From: Burkholderiaceae bacterium
GTDB taxonomy: Bacteria > Pseudomonadota > Gammaproteobacteria > Burkholderiales > Burkholderiaceae
Length of the DNA stretch: 64,000 nucleotides
Reading direction: 5' to 3'
Assembly (NCBI GenBank): GCA_018261955.1
Contig: JAGTRK010000001.1
Coordinates: 1-64,000, forward strand
Shown piece by piece: positions 8,401-18,861 of this stretch. Positions within the stretch are counted from its first letter, which is position 1, and the number at the start of each line of letters is the position of its first letter. The position numbers and the translations under genes were made by a program. The notes below the pieces were generated by a model. The model was not told the DNA's origin. It searched no databases and saw nothing but the letters and a program-made list of their open reading frames with translations.

Positions 8401-10503
8401 TTAAAAGTTATTCGTACATTCCATCCACAGGCACACACTTTTCGCGGGCACAATGTGTGGCACTGAGGCATCCACCGTTATCTCAGAGTCAAACACCCGC
8501 ATGTGATGGGAATCAACCCGCAGCACCCAATGCGCATTTGCTTGCGGCGCGGGCAGGTGAATGCGCACATCTTCTGGATGTGCATTAAACCACAACAATA
8601 CTTTTCCCGTCTCTGTATCCATTGGGTTTTCAGAAGGGTCATACAACTGCAAACCAAGGTGATGCCGCATGGGGTTTTGCCAATCTTCAGCCTGCATCAT
8701 CTGATCATCATCGCCACGCCACCAACTGGCTTGTGTGGCGTTTTCCTGTCCACCCTCATTGAGCCAATCCAACGAACGCAGCACATTTGTGCGTGCGCGC
8801 AGACGCACCAATTGCCCAACAAAATCGCGCAAGGCTGTGTCCGAATTGTCCCAATCTAACCATGTGATGGCGTTGTCCTGCGCATAGGCATTGTTATTGC
8901 CTTGTTGCGTGCGACCGAATTCATCGCCCGCAGTCATCATCGGCGTGCCGCGCGAGAGCAACAAGGTTGCCAACATCGCCGCGACATCGCGGGTTCGCAG
9001 TGCTTCAATCTCCGCACCCGCCGCGCCTTCGACGCCATGATTCCAACTGTAATTCTCGTGATGCCCATCGCGATTGTCTTCGCCATTGACGGCATTGTGT
9101 TTGTGCGCATAGGTCACCAAATCACGCACGCTCATGCCATCGTGCGCGGCGATAAAGTTTACACTGCGCGTCTGCACAGCATTTGTAAACACATCAGACG
9201 AGCCCGCAATCCGCGTGGCAAAATCCGCGACCACACCCGCATCACCGCGCCAAAACCGTCGCACGCTGTCGCGATAATGGTCGTTCCATTCCAACCAGCG
9301 TGGTGAAAACTGCCCCAATTGATAACCGTTTGAACCAATGTCCCACGGTTCGGCAATCAGCCAAGTTTTGGACAAAATCGCATCTTGCTCAATCGCCGCC
9401 AGTAAAGGTGCTTGCGGGTCAAACCCCTGCGCATTGCGCCCCATAATCGGTGCCAAATCAAATCGAAATCCTGCCACGCCGATGTGCTTTACAAAGTAGC
9501 GCAGGGTGTCCAACATCAGCTGCACCACGCCCGCACGCGTGCAATCAATCGTGTTGCCACACCCCGTGTCATTGACCAAATACCAACGCGCACGCGCCTC
9601 ATCCCACGCATGGTGAAAATAATAACGGTTGTCCAAACCCCGCAAGGACAAAGTTGCGCCTTGCGCATCGCTCTCACCTGTGTGGTTAAACACCACATCC
9701 AATATCACGGCAATCCCTGCGTTATGCAAAGCGCGCACGGTGTCTTGCACATCCGCCACACCATTTGGACACAAGCGTGGTTCGAGTGCCATCATTGCCG
9801 CAGGGTTGTAGCCCCACGCATTGCGCAGACCCAATGCAGGCAAATGCCGCTCATCAATCCACGCCGCAATCGGCATCAACTCGACCGCATCCACGCCCAA
9901 GGTTTGTAAATGCGCAATCACGCAAGGCTCACGCAATGCGGCAATCGTACCACGCACCGATTCAGGCACATCGGGGTGCAACTGCGTCAAGGCTTTGACC
10001 GACACTTCGTAAATGAATTGAGGTGGATGATGAGAAGGCTCTGTGTGGATGATGGGTTCGGTGCTATTCAGCCATGCGCGCCGAAACACACACTTGGGCA
10101 TTAAATCAGCCGTATCCATCTGTGCTGAGCGCGGCGCAGCCAAATCAGGGTGATACACAAACGGCGCGGACAACTCTTTGGCGTAAGGGTCGATTAATAA
10201 TTTATTGGGGTCAAAAAAACAACTGTCTCTGGAGTCGCTGGGGTCGTAGTGACCATCGGCGCGCAAGCCATAATACCAATCAGTCCGTGGTAAATCTGCA
10301 ACGGGCACAGCACCGTACCATACCCCATCGTTTTGCTCAGGCAACTGATACTGTGCGATTGCCCGACCTTGCTCATCAAAAAAACACAGCCACACCGCCG
10401 TTGCAGCGGGGGCGCAGACTGCGAAATTTGCCACGCCTTGATGCACTGACCAACCCAAGGGTTGTGGTAAACCGCTGCTCATCACATTTCTGTCTGTGCC
10501 CAT
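8401..10503 (-). CDS. glgX: Glycogen debranching enzyme GlgX (GH13)
   Basis: The 700-residue enzyme hydrolyses alpha-1,6 branches of glycogen limit dextrins. An N-terminal CBM48-like domain (LGWSVHQGVANFAVCAP) precedes the GH13 barrel. DVVFNH is at about residues 269-274, the nucleophile Asp in GFRFDLAP at about 349, the acid/base Glu in AEPWD at about 385, and the transition-state Asp in AAHDG at about 455. The ATG at 10503 has AAAGGAA seven bases upstream and is preferred over an earlier in-frame start. No other glycogen genes are nearby in the window. Confidence 0.94.
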   Translation of the reverse strand: MGTDRNVMSSGLPQPLGWSVHQGVANFAVCAPAATAVWLCFFDEQGRAIAQYQLPEQNDGVWYGAVPVADLPRTDWYYGLRADGHYDPSDSRDSCFFDPNKLLIDPYAKELSAPFVYHPDLAAPRSAQMDTADLMPKCVFRRAWLNSTEPIIHTEPSHHPPQFIYEVSVKALTQLHPDVPESVRGTIAALREPCVIAHLQTLGVDAVELMPIAAWIDERHLPALGLRNAWGYNPAAMMALEPRLCPNGVADVQDTVRALHNAGIAVILDVVFNHTGESDAQGATLSLRGLDNRYYFHHAWDEARARWYLVNDTGCGNTIDCTRAGVVQLMLDTLRYFVKHIGVAGFRFDLAPIMGRNAQGFDPQAPLLAAIEQDAILSKTWLIAEPWDIGSNGYQLGQFSPRWLEWNDHYRDSVRRFWRGDAGVVADFATRIAGSSDVFTNAVQTRSVNFIAAHDGMSVRDLVTYAHKHNAVNGEDNRDGHHENYSWNHGVEGAAGAEIEALRTRDVAAMLATLLLSRGTPMMTAGDEFGRTQQGNNNAYAQDNAITWLDWDNSDTALRDFVGQLVRLRARTNVLRSLDWLNEGGQENATQASWWRGDDDQMMQAEDWQNPMRHHLGLQLYDPSENPMDTETGKVLLWFNAHPEDVRIHLPAPQANAHWVLRVDSHHMRVFDSEITVDASVPHIVPAKSVCLWMECTNNF

Positions 10504-10540
10504 GAGAATTCCTTTTGTGGCGATGCCGTTATTATGCAAT

Positions 10541-10567
10541 AAAAAAATAGACCCACAACGGTGAGTC
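10541..10567 (-). terminator. Rho-independent terminator after the coaD-ferredoxin unit
   Basis: On the minus strand GACTCAC pairs with GTGGGTC (one G-T pair) around a 4-base loop and is followed by a run of seven Ts. It lies between the ferredoxin stop and the glgX start. Confidence 0.75.
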
Positions 10568-10607
10568 CATTTTATTGTTCAATCGTCGCGATGGCTGTCA
10601 ACAAACC

Positions 10608-10880
<273 letters not shown>

Positions 10881-10913
10881 TTAATTTCCGTAAAGAGTAA
10901 AACACGTGAAACA

Positions 10914-11423
<510 letters not shown>

Positions 11424-11597
11424 TTATTTGTTTGCTAAATTGCTGCTGATTTGAGACGGCATTATATCGGTTTTTGCATGTGTGTCGCGTGTTTCGCATA
11501 ATAAGCCCCGATGCATTATCCGCTGATTAAGACTGCTATGATGGCGCGTTGCTTGCTGTTGTCATTCACTGTTTTCCATTGTTCTTCGAAAGTTGTC

Positions 11598-14426
11598 ATG
11601 AAACATTTATTTGTAAAAATCAGTTTGCTCGCACTGTGGCTCAGCATGTCGTTCATACCAACTGCGCAGGCACTCGCCAAAGAGCCGTTTCCTGACAGCG
11701 AAATGGCACAAACTATTCCGACCGACCCCGCGCTACTCAAAGGCAAACTCGCCAACGGTTTGCAATACTACATACTGCGGCACACCCAACCCGCAAAAAA
11801 CGTTGAACTGCGTTTGGTGGTGCGCGCAGGTTCGGTCAACGAGCTCGAACAAGAGCGTGGCATGTCGCACTTTTTGGAACACATGGTATTCAATGGCACG
11901 CGCCTGTATCCCAAACACCAACTCATCGACACATTAGAAAACATGGGCGTGCAGTTTGGTACCGATTTAAATGCGTACACGGGTTTTGATGAGACCACTT
12001 ATATTTTGCCCATTCCTCTGAACCATCCAGATAATTTTGAAAAAAGCATGGGGATTTTAGAACAACTGGCGTTTCATGCGACCCTATTGCCTGAAGACGT
12101 TGATCAAGAACGCGCGGTGATTATGGAAGAATGGCGCGCCAGTGAACTTTCTGCCACAGCACGTCAACAAGAACACAACCTCAAACTCACCACCGCAGGC
12201 TCACTGTACGCCGAACGCATGCCGATGGGTAAAACCGAGGTGATACAACACGCGCCGCCTGAAGTGTTGCGCGGTTTTTATCAACGCTGGTATCGACCAA
12301 ACTTAATGTCGGTGGTCGTGGTCGGTGATGTCAGCCCGTCGCATGCGAAAAAACTCATCGAAAAACATTTTTCAAGTTATCAAAACCCCGAACCCTCAAC
12401 ACCCACGCCAGTCAATACCTTACCGAACAACACCACGCCTTTGGTGGGCGTGTTTAACGATAAAACCTTGCCACAAAGCACCGTGATGATTGCCAACAAA
12501 GACCCCAAGGACTTTGTCGCATTGGATACCACGGGTGCCTATATCGAGAATTTGCGCATGAGTTTGATGGTCAGCATGCTCAATCAGCGTTTACAGGCGC
12601 AGTTGGACACCCCCAACCACACGCCACCCTTTTTGCAGGCGGCGGTTGATTTTGATTACATGTCAGGTTTGGTGCGCAGCAAACAAGCCCTGCAATGGTA
12701 CGCCGTCGCCGCGCCCAACCAAGAGGAAAAAACCCTTGCAGCACTGCACAACGAGGCTTTGCGCGTCATACAACATGGTTTTACCCAGTCCGAGTTAGAC
12801 CGAGCCGTGCGTGAACACTTGACTTTTTTAAACAACAATTCCAATAATTTTCAAAAAGCGACCGAATACGTACGCGGGATTGTTGAAAATGAGCCTTTGC
12901 CCGAAATCGAGTGGGAGCGTGCTATGCAAAAACGCTATTTGCCACTCATCGGTTTAAACGAAATCAATCAAATCGCCCAACGCCTCATCCAAACCCATAA
13001 CCGCGTTGCCCTCATCAACAGCAACCACGCGAGCGCACCGACGACACCATCGCGTATGTTGGCGATTTTGAACCAAACCGCCGCGCAATCTGCCTACACC
13101 GAAAGCCAAGAGCGCGACACCTTGCTGACCGCTGAACCCACGGGTGGAAAAGTGGTGCGCACGGAGGTTCATCCTGAAATCAAGTTAACCGTATGGACAT
13201 TATCCAACGGTGTGCAAGTTGGTTTTCGTCCCGTACCCTACAACGATGGTCCGATTATTTTTAGCGGCATTTCCAAAGGCGGCTTTTCACACCTGTCGGA
13301 TACAAACTGGGGAAAAGTTCGTTGGGGCATCGATGGTTTGGTGGAAGGTGGAGTCAATGGGCTATCCAAAACCCAAGTCAACCACATCCTCGCAGGCAAA
13401 GATCTGTCGATGAATTTGTTTGTCGATGAAAGCACTCAGGGCGTGACGGGAAAATTCAATGCCAAAGACAGTGAATCTGCGATGCAGATGATGTACAGCC
13501 TACTCACGGGCATTAATCAAAACCCCGAGACCTTTAAAACCTATCTTGCGCGCAGCGCAGCAGCCGCCAAAAGTCTTGCGAATAATCGCGATGCGCAGTT
13601 TGAGCAGAGCATTCAAGCCGCACTCAACCGCAACAATCCACGTTTCGGCGGTGTCATTCCCACAGCCAATGATTGGGCAAATACTGATTTTGAAACGACT
13701 TATCGCAGCTATCGTCAAGCGTTCGCCAATGCCAATGGCATGTACTTCACCTTCGTGGGCAATGCCGATGCCAAAGACATTAAGCAACTCGCCGAACACT
13801 ATTTGGGCAGTTTGCCCGCTGATTTAACCCAAACCCATCAAGCCCGCGATACAGGCGCACGTTTGGATTTCACCCCGCGCCGCATTGAGCTGGCCAAAGG
13901 CAAAGAAGCCTTGGCACAAGTGCGCCTGATGTTGGGCGGTGAAACCGCATACAACGAAACTGACAGCCTTGCCTTACAGGCACTGGCGCACGCGCTCAAC
14001 ATTCGCTTGGTTGAGCGACTGCGCGAGCAAGAGGGCGGTGTCTATAGTCCGTACGCCTATGCCAGTATGTCCAAACTGCCGTATGCGCAGTACGATTTCA
14101 CTGCTGAATTCAGTTGCGCACCTCAGAATGCCAACGCCTTGATTGCCAGCACACAAGATGAAATCAAGCAGCTGATTGCCAACGGCGTGCGTGAACAAGA
14201 TCTACTCAAATTCAAACAAGCCGAAATTACCACGTACGCCAAAAACAGTCGCACCAATGAGTTTTGGGCGGCAGGCTTGGAACAGGCGCACATCACGGAC
14301 ACGCCTTTGACGCGCTTGATGGACTACCCCAAACGCGTCAGCGCATTAACTGCCGAAGAGGTTCACGCAGCAGCCAAAAAATATTTATCAGAAAAAGCAT
14401 TGGTGGCTGTTCTAAAACCTGAGTAA
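11598..14426 (+). CDS. Periplasmic M16 zinc metallopeptidase (PqqL-like)
   Basis: The 942-residue protein has two tandem M16 halves. An N-terminal signal peptide (MKHLFVKISLLALWLSMSFI.., cleavage after about residue 27) sends it to the periplasm. The inverted zinc motif HFLEH is at residues 91-95, with the further Glu ligand in DQERAVIMEEW near 173. The second half contains GGVYSPYAYASM, resembling the R/Y substrate-binding region of M16. The ATG at 11598 is chosen because it begins directly with the signal peptide. An earlier in-frame ATG at 11511 would add 29 residues before it. The substrate is unknown. Confidence 0.88.
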   Translation: MKHLFVKISLLALWLSMSFIPTAQALAKEPFPDSEMAQTIPTDPALLKGKLANGLQYYILRHTQPAKNVELRLVVRAGSVNELEQERGMSHFLEHMVFNGTRLYPKHQLIDTLENMGVQFGTDLNAYTGFDETTYILPIPLNHPDNFEKSMGILEQLAFHATLLPEDVDQERAVIMEEWRASELSATARQQEHNLKLTTAGSLYAERMPMGKTEVIQHAPPEVLRGFYQRWYRPNLMSVVVVGDVSPSHAKKLIEKHFSSYQNPEPSTPTPVNTLPNNTTPLVGVFNDKTLPQSTVMIANKDPKDFVALDTTGAYIENLRMSLMVSMLNQRLQAQLDTPNHTPPFLQAAVDFDYMSGLVRSKQALQWYAVAAPNQEEKTLAALHNEALRVIQHGFTQSELDRAVREHLTFLNNNSNNFQKATEYVRGIVENEPLPEIEWERAMQKRYLPLIGLNEINQIAQRLIQTHNRVALINSNHASAPTTPSRMLAILNQTAAQSAYTESQERDTLLTAEPTGGKVVRTEVHPEIKLTVWTLSNGVQVGFRPVPYNDGPIIFSGISKGGFSHLSDTNWGKVRWGIDGLVEGGVNGLSKTQVNHILAGKDLSMNLFVDESTQGVTGKFNAKDSESAMQMMYSLLTGINQNPETFKTYLARSAAAAKSLANNRDAQFEQSIQAALNRNNPRFGGVIPTANDWANTDFETTYRSYRQAFANANGMYFTFVGNADAKDIKQLAEHYLGSLPADLTQTHQARDTGARLDFTPRRIELAKGKEALAQVRLMLGGETAYNETDSLALQALAHALNIRLVERLREQEGGVYSPYAYASMSKLPYAQYDFTAEFSCAPQNANALIASTQDEIKQLIANGVREQDLLKFKQAEITTYAKNSRTNEFWAAGLEQAHITDTPLTRLMDYPKRVSALTAEEVHAAAKKYLSEKALVAVLKPE

Positions 14427-14624
14427 TCGTTTGAATGATAGCCGACAAGGGTGTGACTCACTACCTCACCCGATGTAGAATAAACCGCACAGACCATACA
14501 CAGAACCCTCAACCTCACTATAATGGGGCTTGTTTTTCTGAAAACCCAAAGACCATGTCAACGCATGTGTGTGGTATGTGTTCTTAAGGGTTTGGTTAAG
14601 GTCTTGAACCCATTGTTAATACCC

Positions 14625-15761
14625 ATGCTCAATCGTTTGCTCACATCTTTGCATCTGCGCCGTCCTGTTCGTGCAAAATCCATCGAAACAGCCGATAAAC
14701 CCCGCTCATGGTGGGGAGCAGGTTTGAGTCTGTTGGCACACGGCACGGTCATTGCCCTACTGTGGTCTGCACCCGCAATTGACATCAATCCGCCTGAAGT
14801 GCCACCGCCCGAGTCGATTGATGCCACGATTTTGCCACCGCCCCCTTCAGAAAAAGTTGTGCAAACACCTCCAAGCACCAACCACACGCCCCCTGCTGCG
14901 CATACGCCCAGTACTTCGCCCGCCAAAGCCAGCCAGTCTAAAAAATTAGCAGAATCGAATACGGGCAACCAACCACAAGGCACAGGAGACAAGGACAAGC
15001 AACAAGCCGAATCTCAAGGCAATGCGAACAAACCTTTGCCTTCAGGCGCACCTGTCGCGGTTGCACCATCAGGTGGCTTTATGGTGAACTACGAAGTCAA
15101 TATTGAAGGTACTCAAAAAGAAGTGTCGGTGTTTAACACCACCATTGATAAAGCAGCACACGCCGCGGGCAAAGCCAGTTTGGTATTCAATCGCAAAGGC
15201 GAGCGGTACGTCGCCGACCTCAGCGCATCGGCATCGGTGACATTTGCTTCGGCGAAAATCCGAGCGCACTCAGAAGGACAAGTGCGCAGTAATACACTTG
15301 CCACCGAACGATTTGACAATACGGTCAGCGTGACTGCCATGAACGACAAACAATCCTCATTCACAGTGGATTATGTCAACAAGCAGGCGGTGTTTACCAA
15401 TAATGGCAACAGCGCCACACGCAATTTGACGCAAGACCCTTTATTTGATTTTGTCTCCATCATGGCGTACATGCAAGCTGGTTTTCAGCAAGGCTCTCTA
15501 TCAGCAGGACAAGGGGCATTGACCATGCCAATTGGCAAACGAGATGAGATTGATGGCGCACGCATTACCATCGGCAATTACGAGCGCATCTCAACCTACG
15601 AAAGCAGTTTCGATGCCATCCCTGTGAACATCGCCATCAACAGCGGTAGCATCAAATACATTCGCGTGTGGTTTGTGGTTGATAAAAAATTCCTGCCATT
15701 GCAGATGGATATTGGTGTGGACAAGTATAAAATTCTCTTGCGCAGCCGAAGTTCGGATTGA
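14625..15761 (+). CDS. DUF3108 domain protein with TonB-like membrane anchor
   Basis: The protein has a short cytoplasmic start, one membrane helix (GLSLLAHGTVIALLWSAP), a Pro-rich TonB-like linker (PPEVPPPESIDATILPPPPS), and a C-terminal DUF3108-type beta domain (VNYEVNIEGTQKEVSVFN.., KYIRVWFVVDKKFLPLQMDI). It is probably anchored in the inner membrane with the domain in the periplasm. The start is uncertain: in-frame ATGs also occur at 14523 and 14565. A TATAAT-like -10 at about 14518 would favour a start downstream of 14530. It lies 29 bases before a second protein of the same architecture. Confidence 0.8.
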   Translation: MLNRLLTSLHLRRPVRAKSIETADKPRSWWGAGLSLLAHGTVIALLWSAPAIDINPPEVPPPESIDATILPPPPSEKVVQTPPSTNHTPPAAHTPSTSPAKASQSKKLAESNTGNQPQGTGDKDKQQAESQGNANKPLPSGAPVAVAPSGGFMVNYEVNIEGTQKEVSVFNTTIDKAAHAAGKASLVFNRKGERYVADLSASASVTFASAKIRAHSEGQVRSNTLATERFDNTVSVTAMNDKQSSFTVDYVNKQAVFTNNGNSATRNLTQDPLFDFVSIMAYMQAGFQQGSLSAGQGALTMPIGKRDEIDGARITIGNYERISTYESSFDAIPVNIAINSGSIKYIRVWFVVDKKFLPLQMDIGVDKYKILLRSRSSD

Positions 15762-15790
15762 TGTAAACAATTGATTGGAGGAGTGGTTTT

Positions 15791-16858
15791 GTGAGGCTCA
15801 CCCGCATATATCAGTTTGCCGCCCAACTGGCTACGCTCGCCAAGTCACGCAACCATCGTTTGTGGCGCGTTGTGCTCATCAGCGCGCTGATTCAATTGTC
15901 TTTGGTGCTGATTGCGTGGCATTCGTGGCGCGCGCACCATTTATCCAGCAGCACCAACGTGACGCTACAATCAACGTCAACTGCAATGCTTGATACAGCA
16001 TCACCACGCTCACCACAAACTCAAATACCTCGCGTTTCCGCAAATACCGCCCAAGACACTGCGCGAAAGGGCGCGCAACCCTTGACCGCACCCACGCCGA
16101 TACCACCACCAAAATCCACATTGCTCAAAACCGAAAACGATTCAACCGCAACGAGTACTCAACCCCTCAAATCCACCGCTCATTCGCCAACGAGTTCAGA
16201 TTCAAATTTATGGTCGTTGTCTATTCCATTGCAGAACCTATTTTATAACGCACAAATGAGCAACGGAGAATTGCACCAAGATTTACAAACCGCGCAACTC
16301 TCTGTCAACCCTTTGGGTGAACAACGCTACGAAGTGATTTTGAGCAACAAACAAGTTGACACTCGCAATGGCAATATCGGTTTTCATTCTGTGTTTGTCG
16401 CCAACGAACATGGACCGCAACCGACGCACATCTTTGGCGGCGCGTATTTGAAAACCCCCGACCACCCCAAAGGCTTTGCTTTGGGTGCTTTGAAGTTTAA
16501 TCCACCCATCCATCATTCCGCCCAATTTAGCGCATACACTCACTTTTTAGACCGTGCAAGTTTAATCATTTACCTGCAAGGCGCGTTGATGGATAAACGC
16601 ATCCAACCACAACAACAATTGCAACTGCCTATTTATGGCGTGGGCGGCGTGCAGATGCAAACCGTGCGCATCACCACCGACAACCCAAGCGCAAGCCCGT
16701 GCCAAAGATGTGTGCGTGCCTTTGCATCAGGAGATTTTGGCGAGGTGAAACAATGGTCAGTTTGGTACGATGGTGCGCGCAATTGGCAACCCGTGTTCAT
16801 GCAAATGCGCCTTGGAAAATCAGCGGAGTGGGTGCTCACATTGTCGCTTAGGTCATAA
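15791..16858 (+). CDS. DUF3108-like protein with membrane anchor, second copy
   Basis: The 355-residue protein repeats the architecture of its upstream neighbour: a basic N-terminus, one membrane helix (VVLISALIQLSLVLIAWH), a Ser/Thr/Pro-rich linker, and a C-terminal beta-rich domain. The domain includes DSNLWSLSIPLQNLFYNAQM and ends KSAEWVLTLSLRS. The start is a GTG at 15791 supported by GGAGG about 9 bases upstream. The tandem suggests an old duplication that has diverged strongly. Function is unknown. Confidence 0.75.
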   Translation: MRLTRIYQFAAQLATLAKSRNHRLWRVVLISALIQLSLVLIAWHSWRAHHLSSSTNVTLQSTSTAMLDTASPRSPQTQIPRVSANTAQDTARKGAQPLTAPTPIPPPKSTLLKTENDSTATSTQPLKSTAHSPTSSDSNLWSLSIPLQNLFYNAQMSNGELHQDLQTAQLSVNPLGEQRYEVILSNKQVDTRNGNIGFHSVFVANEHGPQPTHIFGGAYLKTPDHPKGFALGALKFNPPIHHSAQFSAYTHFLDRASLIIYLQGALMDKRIQPQQQLQLPIYGVGGVQMQTVRITTDNPSASPCQRCVRAFASGDFGEVKQWSVWYDGARNWQPVFMQMRLGKSAEWVLTLSLRS

Positions 16859-16879
16859 AAAAGCCTGCATGACGCAAGC
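16855..16879 (-). terminator. Probable terminator of sspA-sspB
   Basis: On the minus strand GCTTGC pairs with GCAGGC (16874-16879 with 16863-16868, one wobble) around a 5-base loop and is followed by six Ts. It overlaps the end of the convergent DUF3108-like gene. Confidence 0.6.
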
Positions 16880-16911
16880 GTTTTGACACAACCACCAACA
16901 ACCAATATTTT

Positions 16912-17340
16912 TTATTTCACCACTTTGAGTGGGCTCGCTTTGTTGGGCTTTTCAAGCGTTTGCTCAAACTCGACTTCAACACCCTTGATATCGTCATCAA
17001 CATTGTCATCGATATTGCCTTGCATCGGCGAGACATCAAAAGCCATACCTTGATTGGTTTCCTCCGCATAAATCGCCATCACGTTGCCCACGGGAATGCT
17101 GAGGTTTTCAACCTTCTCGCCAAAACGCGCTTGAAAGGTAATCCATTCATCACCCAATTCGAGGCGATTGGTCGCCTCCGCGCTGATGTCCAATACGATG
17201 CGTTTATCAACCACAAACTGCCGTGGCACTTGCGTCATTTCATCGACACTCACCAAAAGTTGCGGCGATAAACCCGCATCTGTACACCATTGCCACAGGG
17301 CACGGATCAGATACGGGGTTTGTGATAGATTTGGGTTCAT
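16912..17340 (-). CDS. sspB: ClpXP protease specificity-enhancing factor SspB
   Basis: The 142-residue adaptor binds ssrA-tagged proteins and delivers them to ClpXP. The folded domain (TPYLIRALWQWCTDAG, QFVVDKRIVLDIS, FQARFGEKVENLSIPVGNVMAIYAEE) is followed by an acidic flexible linker. The C-terminal SPLKVVK resembles the ClpX-binding tail. It follows sspA by 13 bases, the standard arrangement. The tmRNA gene in this window encodes a non-standard tag that this SspB would have to recognise. Confidence 0.93.
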   Translation of the reverse strand: MNPNLSQTPYLIRALWQWCTDAGLSPQLLVSVDEMTQVPRQFVVDKRIVLDISAEATNRLELGDEWITFQARFGEKVENLSIPVGNVMAIYAEETNQGMAFDVSPMQGNIDDNVDDDIKGVEVEFEQTLEKPNKASPLKVVK

Positions 17341-17353
17341 ACCATGCTTTCCA

Positions 17354-17956
17354 TCAACGACGCATGACTTTTTCAGATGGGGTCAACGCCTCAATGTATT
17401 TCGGGCGCGAGAACAAACGCTCGGCATATTTGGACAATGGCGCAGCCGCTTTGGGCAATGCAATGCCATAGTATTCCAAACGCCACAGCAATGGCGCAAT
17501 CGCAATATCAGGCATAGTGAAATCATCGCCCAACATGTATTTACTGTTGACAAACACGGGCGCCAATTGCGTGAGTTGGTCGGCAATTTGTTTGCGTGCG
17601 TGTTCATGCTCGTCGCTACGGCTCGCAGTTTCCAAAGTTTGCACATGAACAAACAATTCACGCTCAAAGGTGAGCAACATCAAACGCACGCGCGCGCGCA
17701 TCACAGGATCAGCAGGCATCAGTTGCGGATGCGGAAAACGCTCATCAATGTACTCGTTGATGATGTTTGACTCATACAAAATCAAATCACGATCAACCAA
17801 AATCGGCAATTGACCGTACGGATTCATCATCATGATGTCCGCTGGTTTTTGAAACAAGTCCACGTCACGCACTTCAAAATCCATGCCTTTTTCAAACAAC
17901 ACAAAGCGGCAACGCTGTGAAAATGGGCAAGTCGTGCCCGAATACAAAACCATCAT
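17354..17956 (-). CDS. sspA: Stringent starvation protein A, GST fold
   Basis: The 200-residue glutathione S-transferase-fold protein resembles SspA, which in E. coli binds RNA polymerase during starvation and acid stress. The thioredoxin-like half begins MMVLYSGTTCPFSQRCR and has NPYGQLPILVDRDLILYESNIINEYID. The helical half contains FTMPDIAIAPLLWRL. The ATG at 17956 has AAGGA upstream; 17953 is an alternative. An upstream in-frame start would extend through the petC terminator. It forms an operon with sspB. Confidence 0.93.
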   Translation of the reverse strand: MMVLYSGTTCPFSQRCRFVLFEKGMDFEVRDVDLFQKPADIMMMNPYGQLPILVDRDLILYESNIINEYIDERFPHPQLMPADPVMRARVRLMLLTFERELFVHVQTLETASRSDEHEHARKQIADQLTQLAPVFVNSKYMLGDDFTMPDIAIAPLLWRLEYYGIALPKAAAPLSKYAERLFSRPKYIEALTPSEKVMRR

Positions 17957-18025
17957 AATCTTATCCTTTTTTATTGACTGAAGCGCACATACGCCTCCAA
18001 ACTGCGACAGTGTGACAAGTTCAAA

Positions 18026-18055
18026 CAAAAAAGGCAAGCCATGCTTGCCTTTTTG
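18026..18055 (-). terminator. Terminator of petABC
   Basis: AGGCAAGC pairs with GCTTGCCT (18032-18039 with 18043-18050) around a 3-base loop, flanked by an A-run on one side and a T-run on the other. On the minus strand it ends the bc1 operon, with petC stopping at 18070. Confidence 0.8.
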
Positions 18056-18069
18056 GTACTAATCACTGA

Positions 18070-18843
18070 TTAATGAATATCTTTCCAGTAATTTTTACTC
18101 AATTTACTTGCCAAGAATGCCAACAAGAGCAAGAATGCCAACACAATATAACCCAAGAAATGGCGAGATTGACGATCGGGTTCTGAAGCCCAGAACAAGA
18201 AGTTGGTAATGTCATTGGTCAACTGCTCATACCCCGCTTCATCGCGTTTACCCGCAGTGGCTTTATTAAAGCCAACAATGGTTGGAACCATTTTGGTATG
18301 GTCTGCTGGATCTGGTTTGTCTTCCATAATAGGAACCATCGTACCTTGCTCTTCCCACAGTACGTGTGGCATGGCAGCATTTGGCCAATAACGGTTGTTC
18401 CAACCTGTTGGGCGCGTTTCATCACGGTAGAAATCGTTCAGATACGAGAAGATGTAGTCCGTACCTTTGGCACTTGCCATCAAAGACAAATCAGGAGGCG
18501 CAACGCCGAACCATTTTTTCGCATCCGCGGCATTCATACCCACGGTCATCATGTCACCAGGTTTGGTGGTGGTGGTCAACATATATTGTTTGATATTGTC
18601 TTCAGACAAACCAATTTTGGTCAACTGGTTGTAACGAACTGCTGACAAACCATGACAATTGAAGCAATAGTCACGAAAAGCCGCCGCACCACGTTGTAAT
18701 GATGCTTTGTCAGACAGATTGACTTTAGCACTTTTTAGTGGTGGCGTTGTTGAGTGTGCCGCTCCAAAAGACATCAAGTACAACACCCCAGCGACCATAC
18801 ACGCGGTCACTAAATAAACCAATTTTACGATATTTGCTCTCAT
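18070..18843 (-). CDS. petC: Cytochrome c1, bc1 complex
   Basis: The 257-residue haem protein passes electrons from the Rieske protein to soluble cytochrome c on the periplasmic face. The haem-attachment motif CFNCH is at residues 60-64. The axial Met is probably in NAAMPHVLWEEQ, and a C-terminal membrane helix (FLGYIVLAFLLLLAFLASKL) anchors the protein. An N-terminal hydrophobic segment acts as signal sequence. It follows petB by 18 bases and ends the operon. Confidence 0.96.
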   Translation of the reverse strand: MRANIVKLVYLVTACMVAGVLYLMSFGAAHSTTPPLKSAKVNLSDKASLQRGAAAFRDYCFNCHGLSAVRYNQLTKIGLSEDNIKQYMLTTTTKPGDMMTVGMNAADAKKWFGVAPPDLSLMASAKGTDYIFSYLNDFYRDETRPTGWNNRYWPNAAMPHVLWEEQGTMVPIMEDKPDPADHTKMVPTIVGFNKATAGKRDEAGYEQLTNDITNFLFWASEPDRQSRHFLGYIVLAFLLLLAFLASKLSKNYWKDIH

Positions 18844-18861
18844 TTTTTTTCCTCTATCGAC

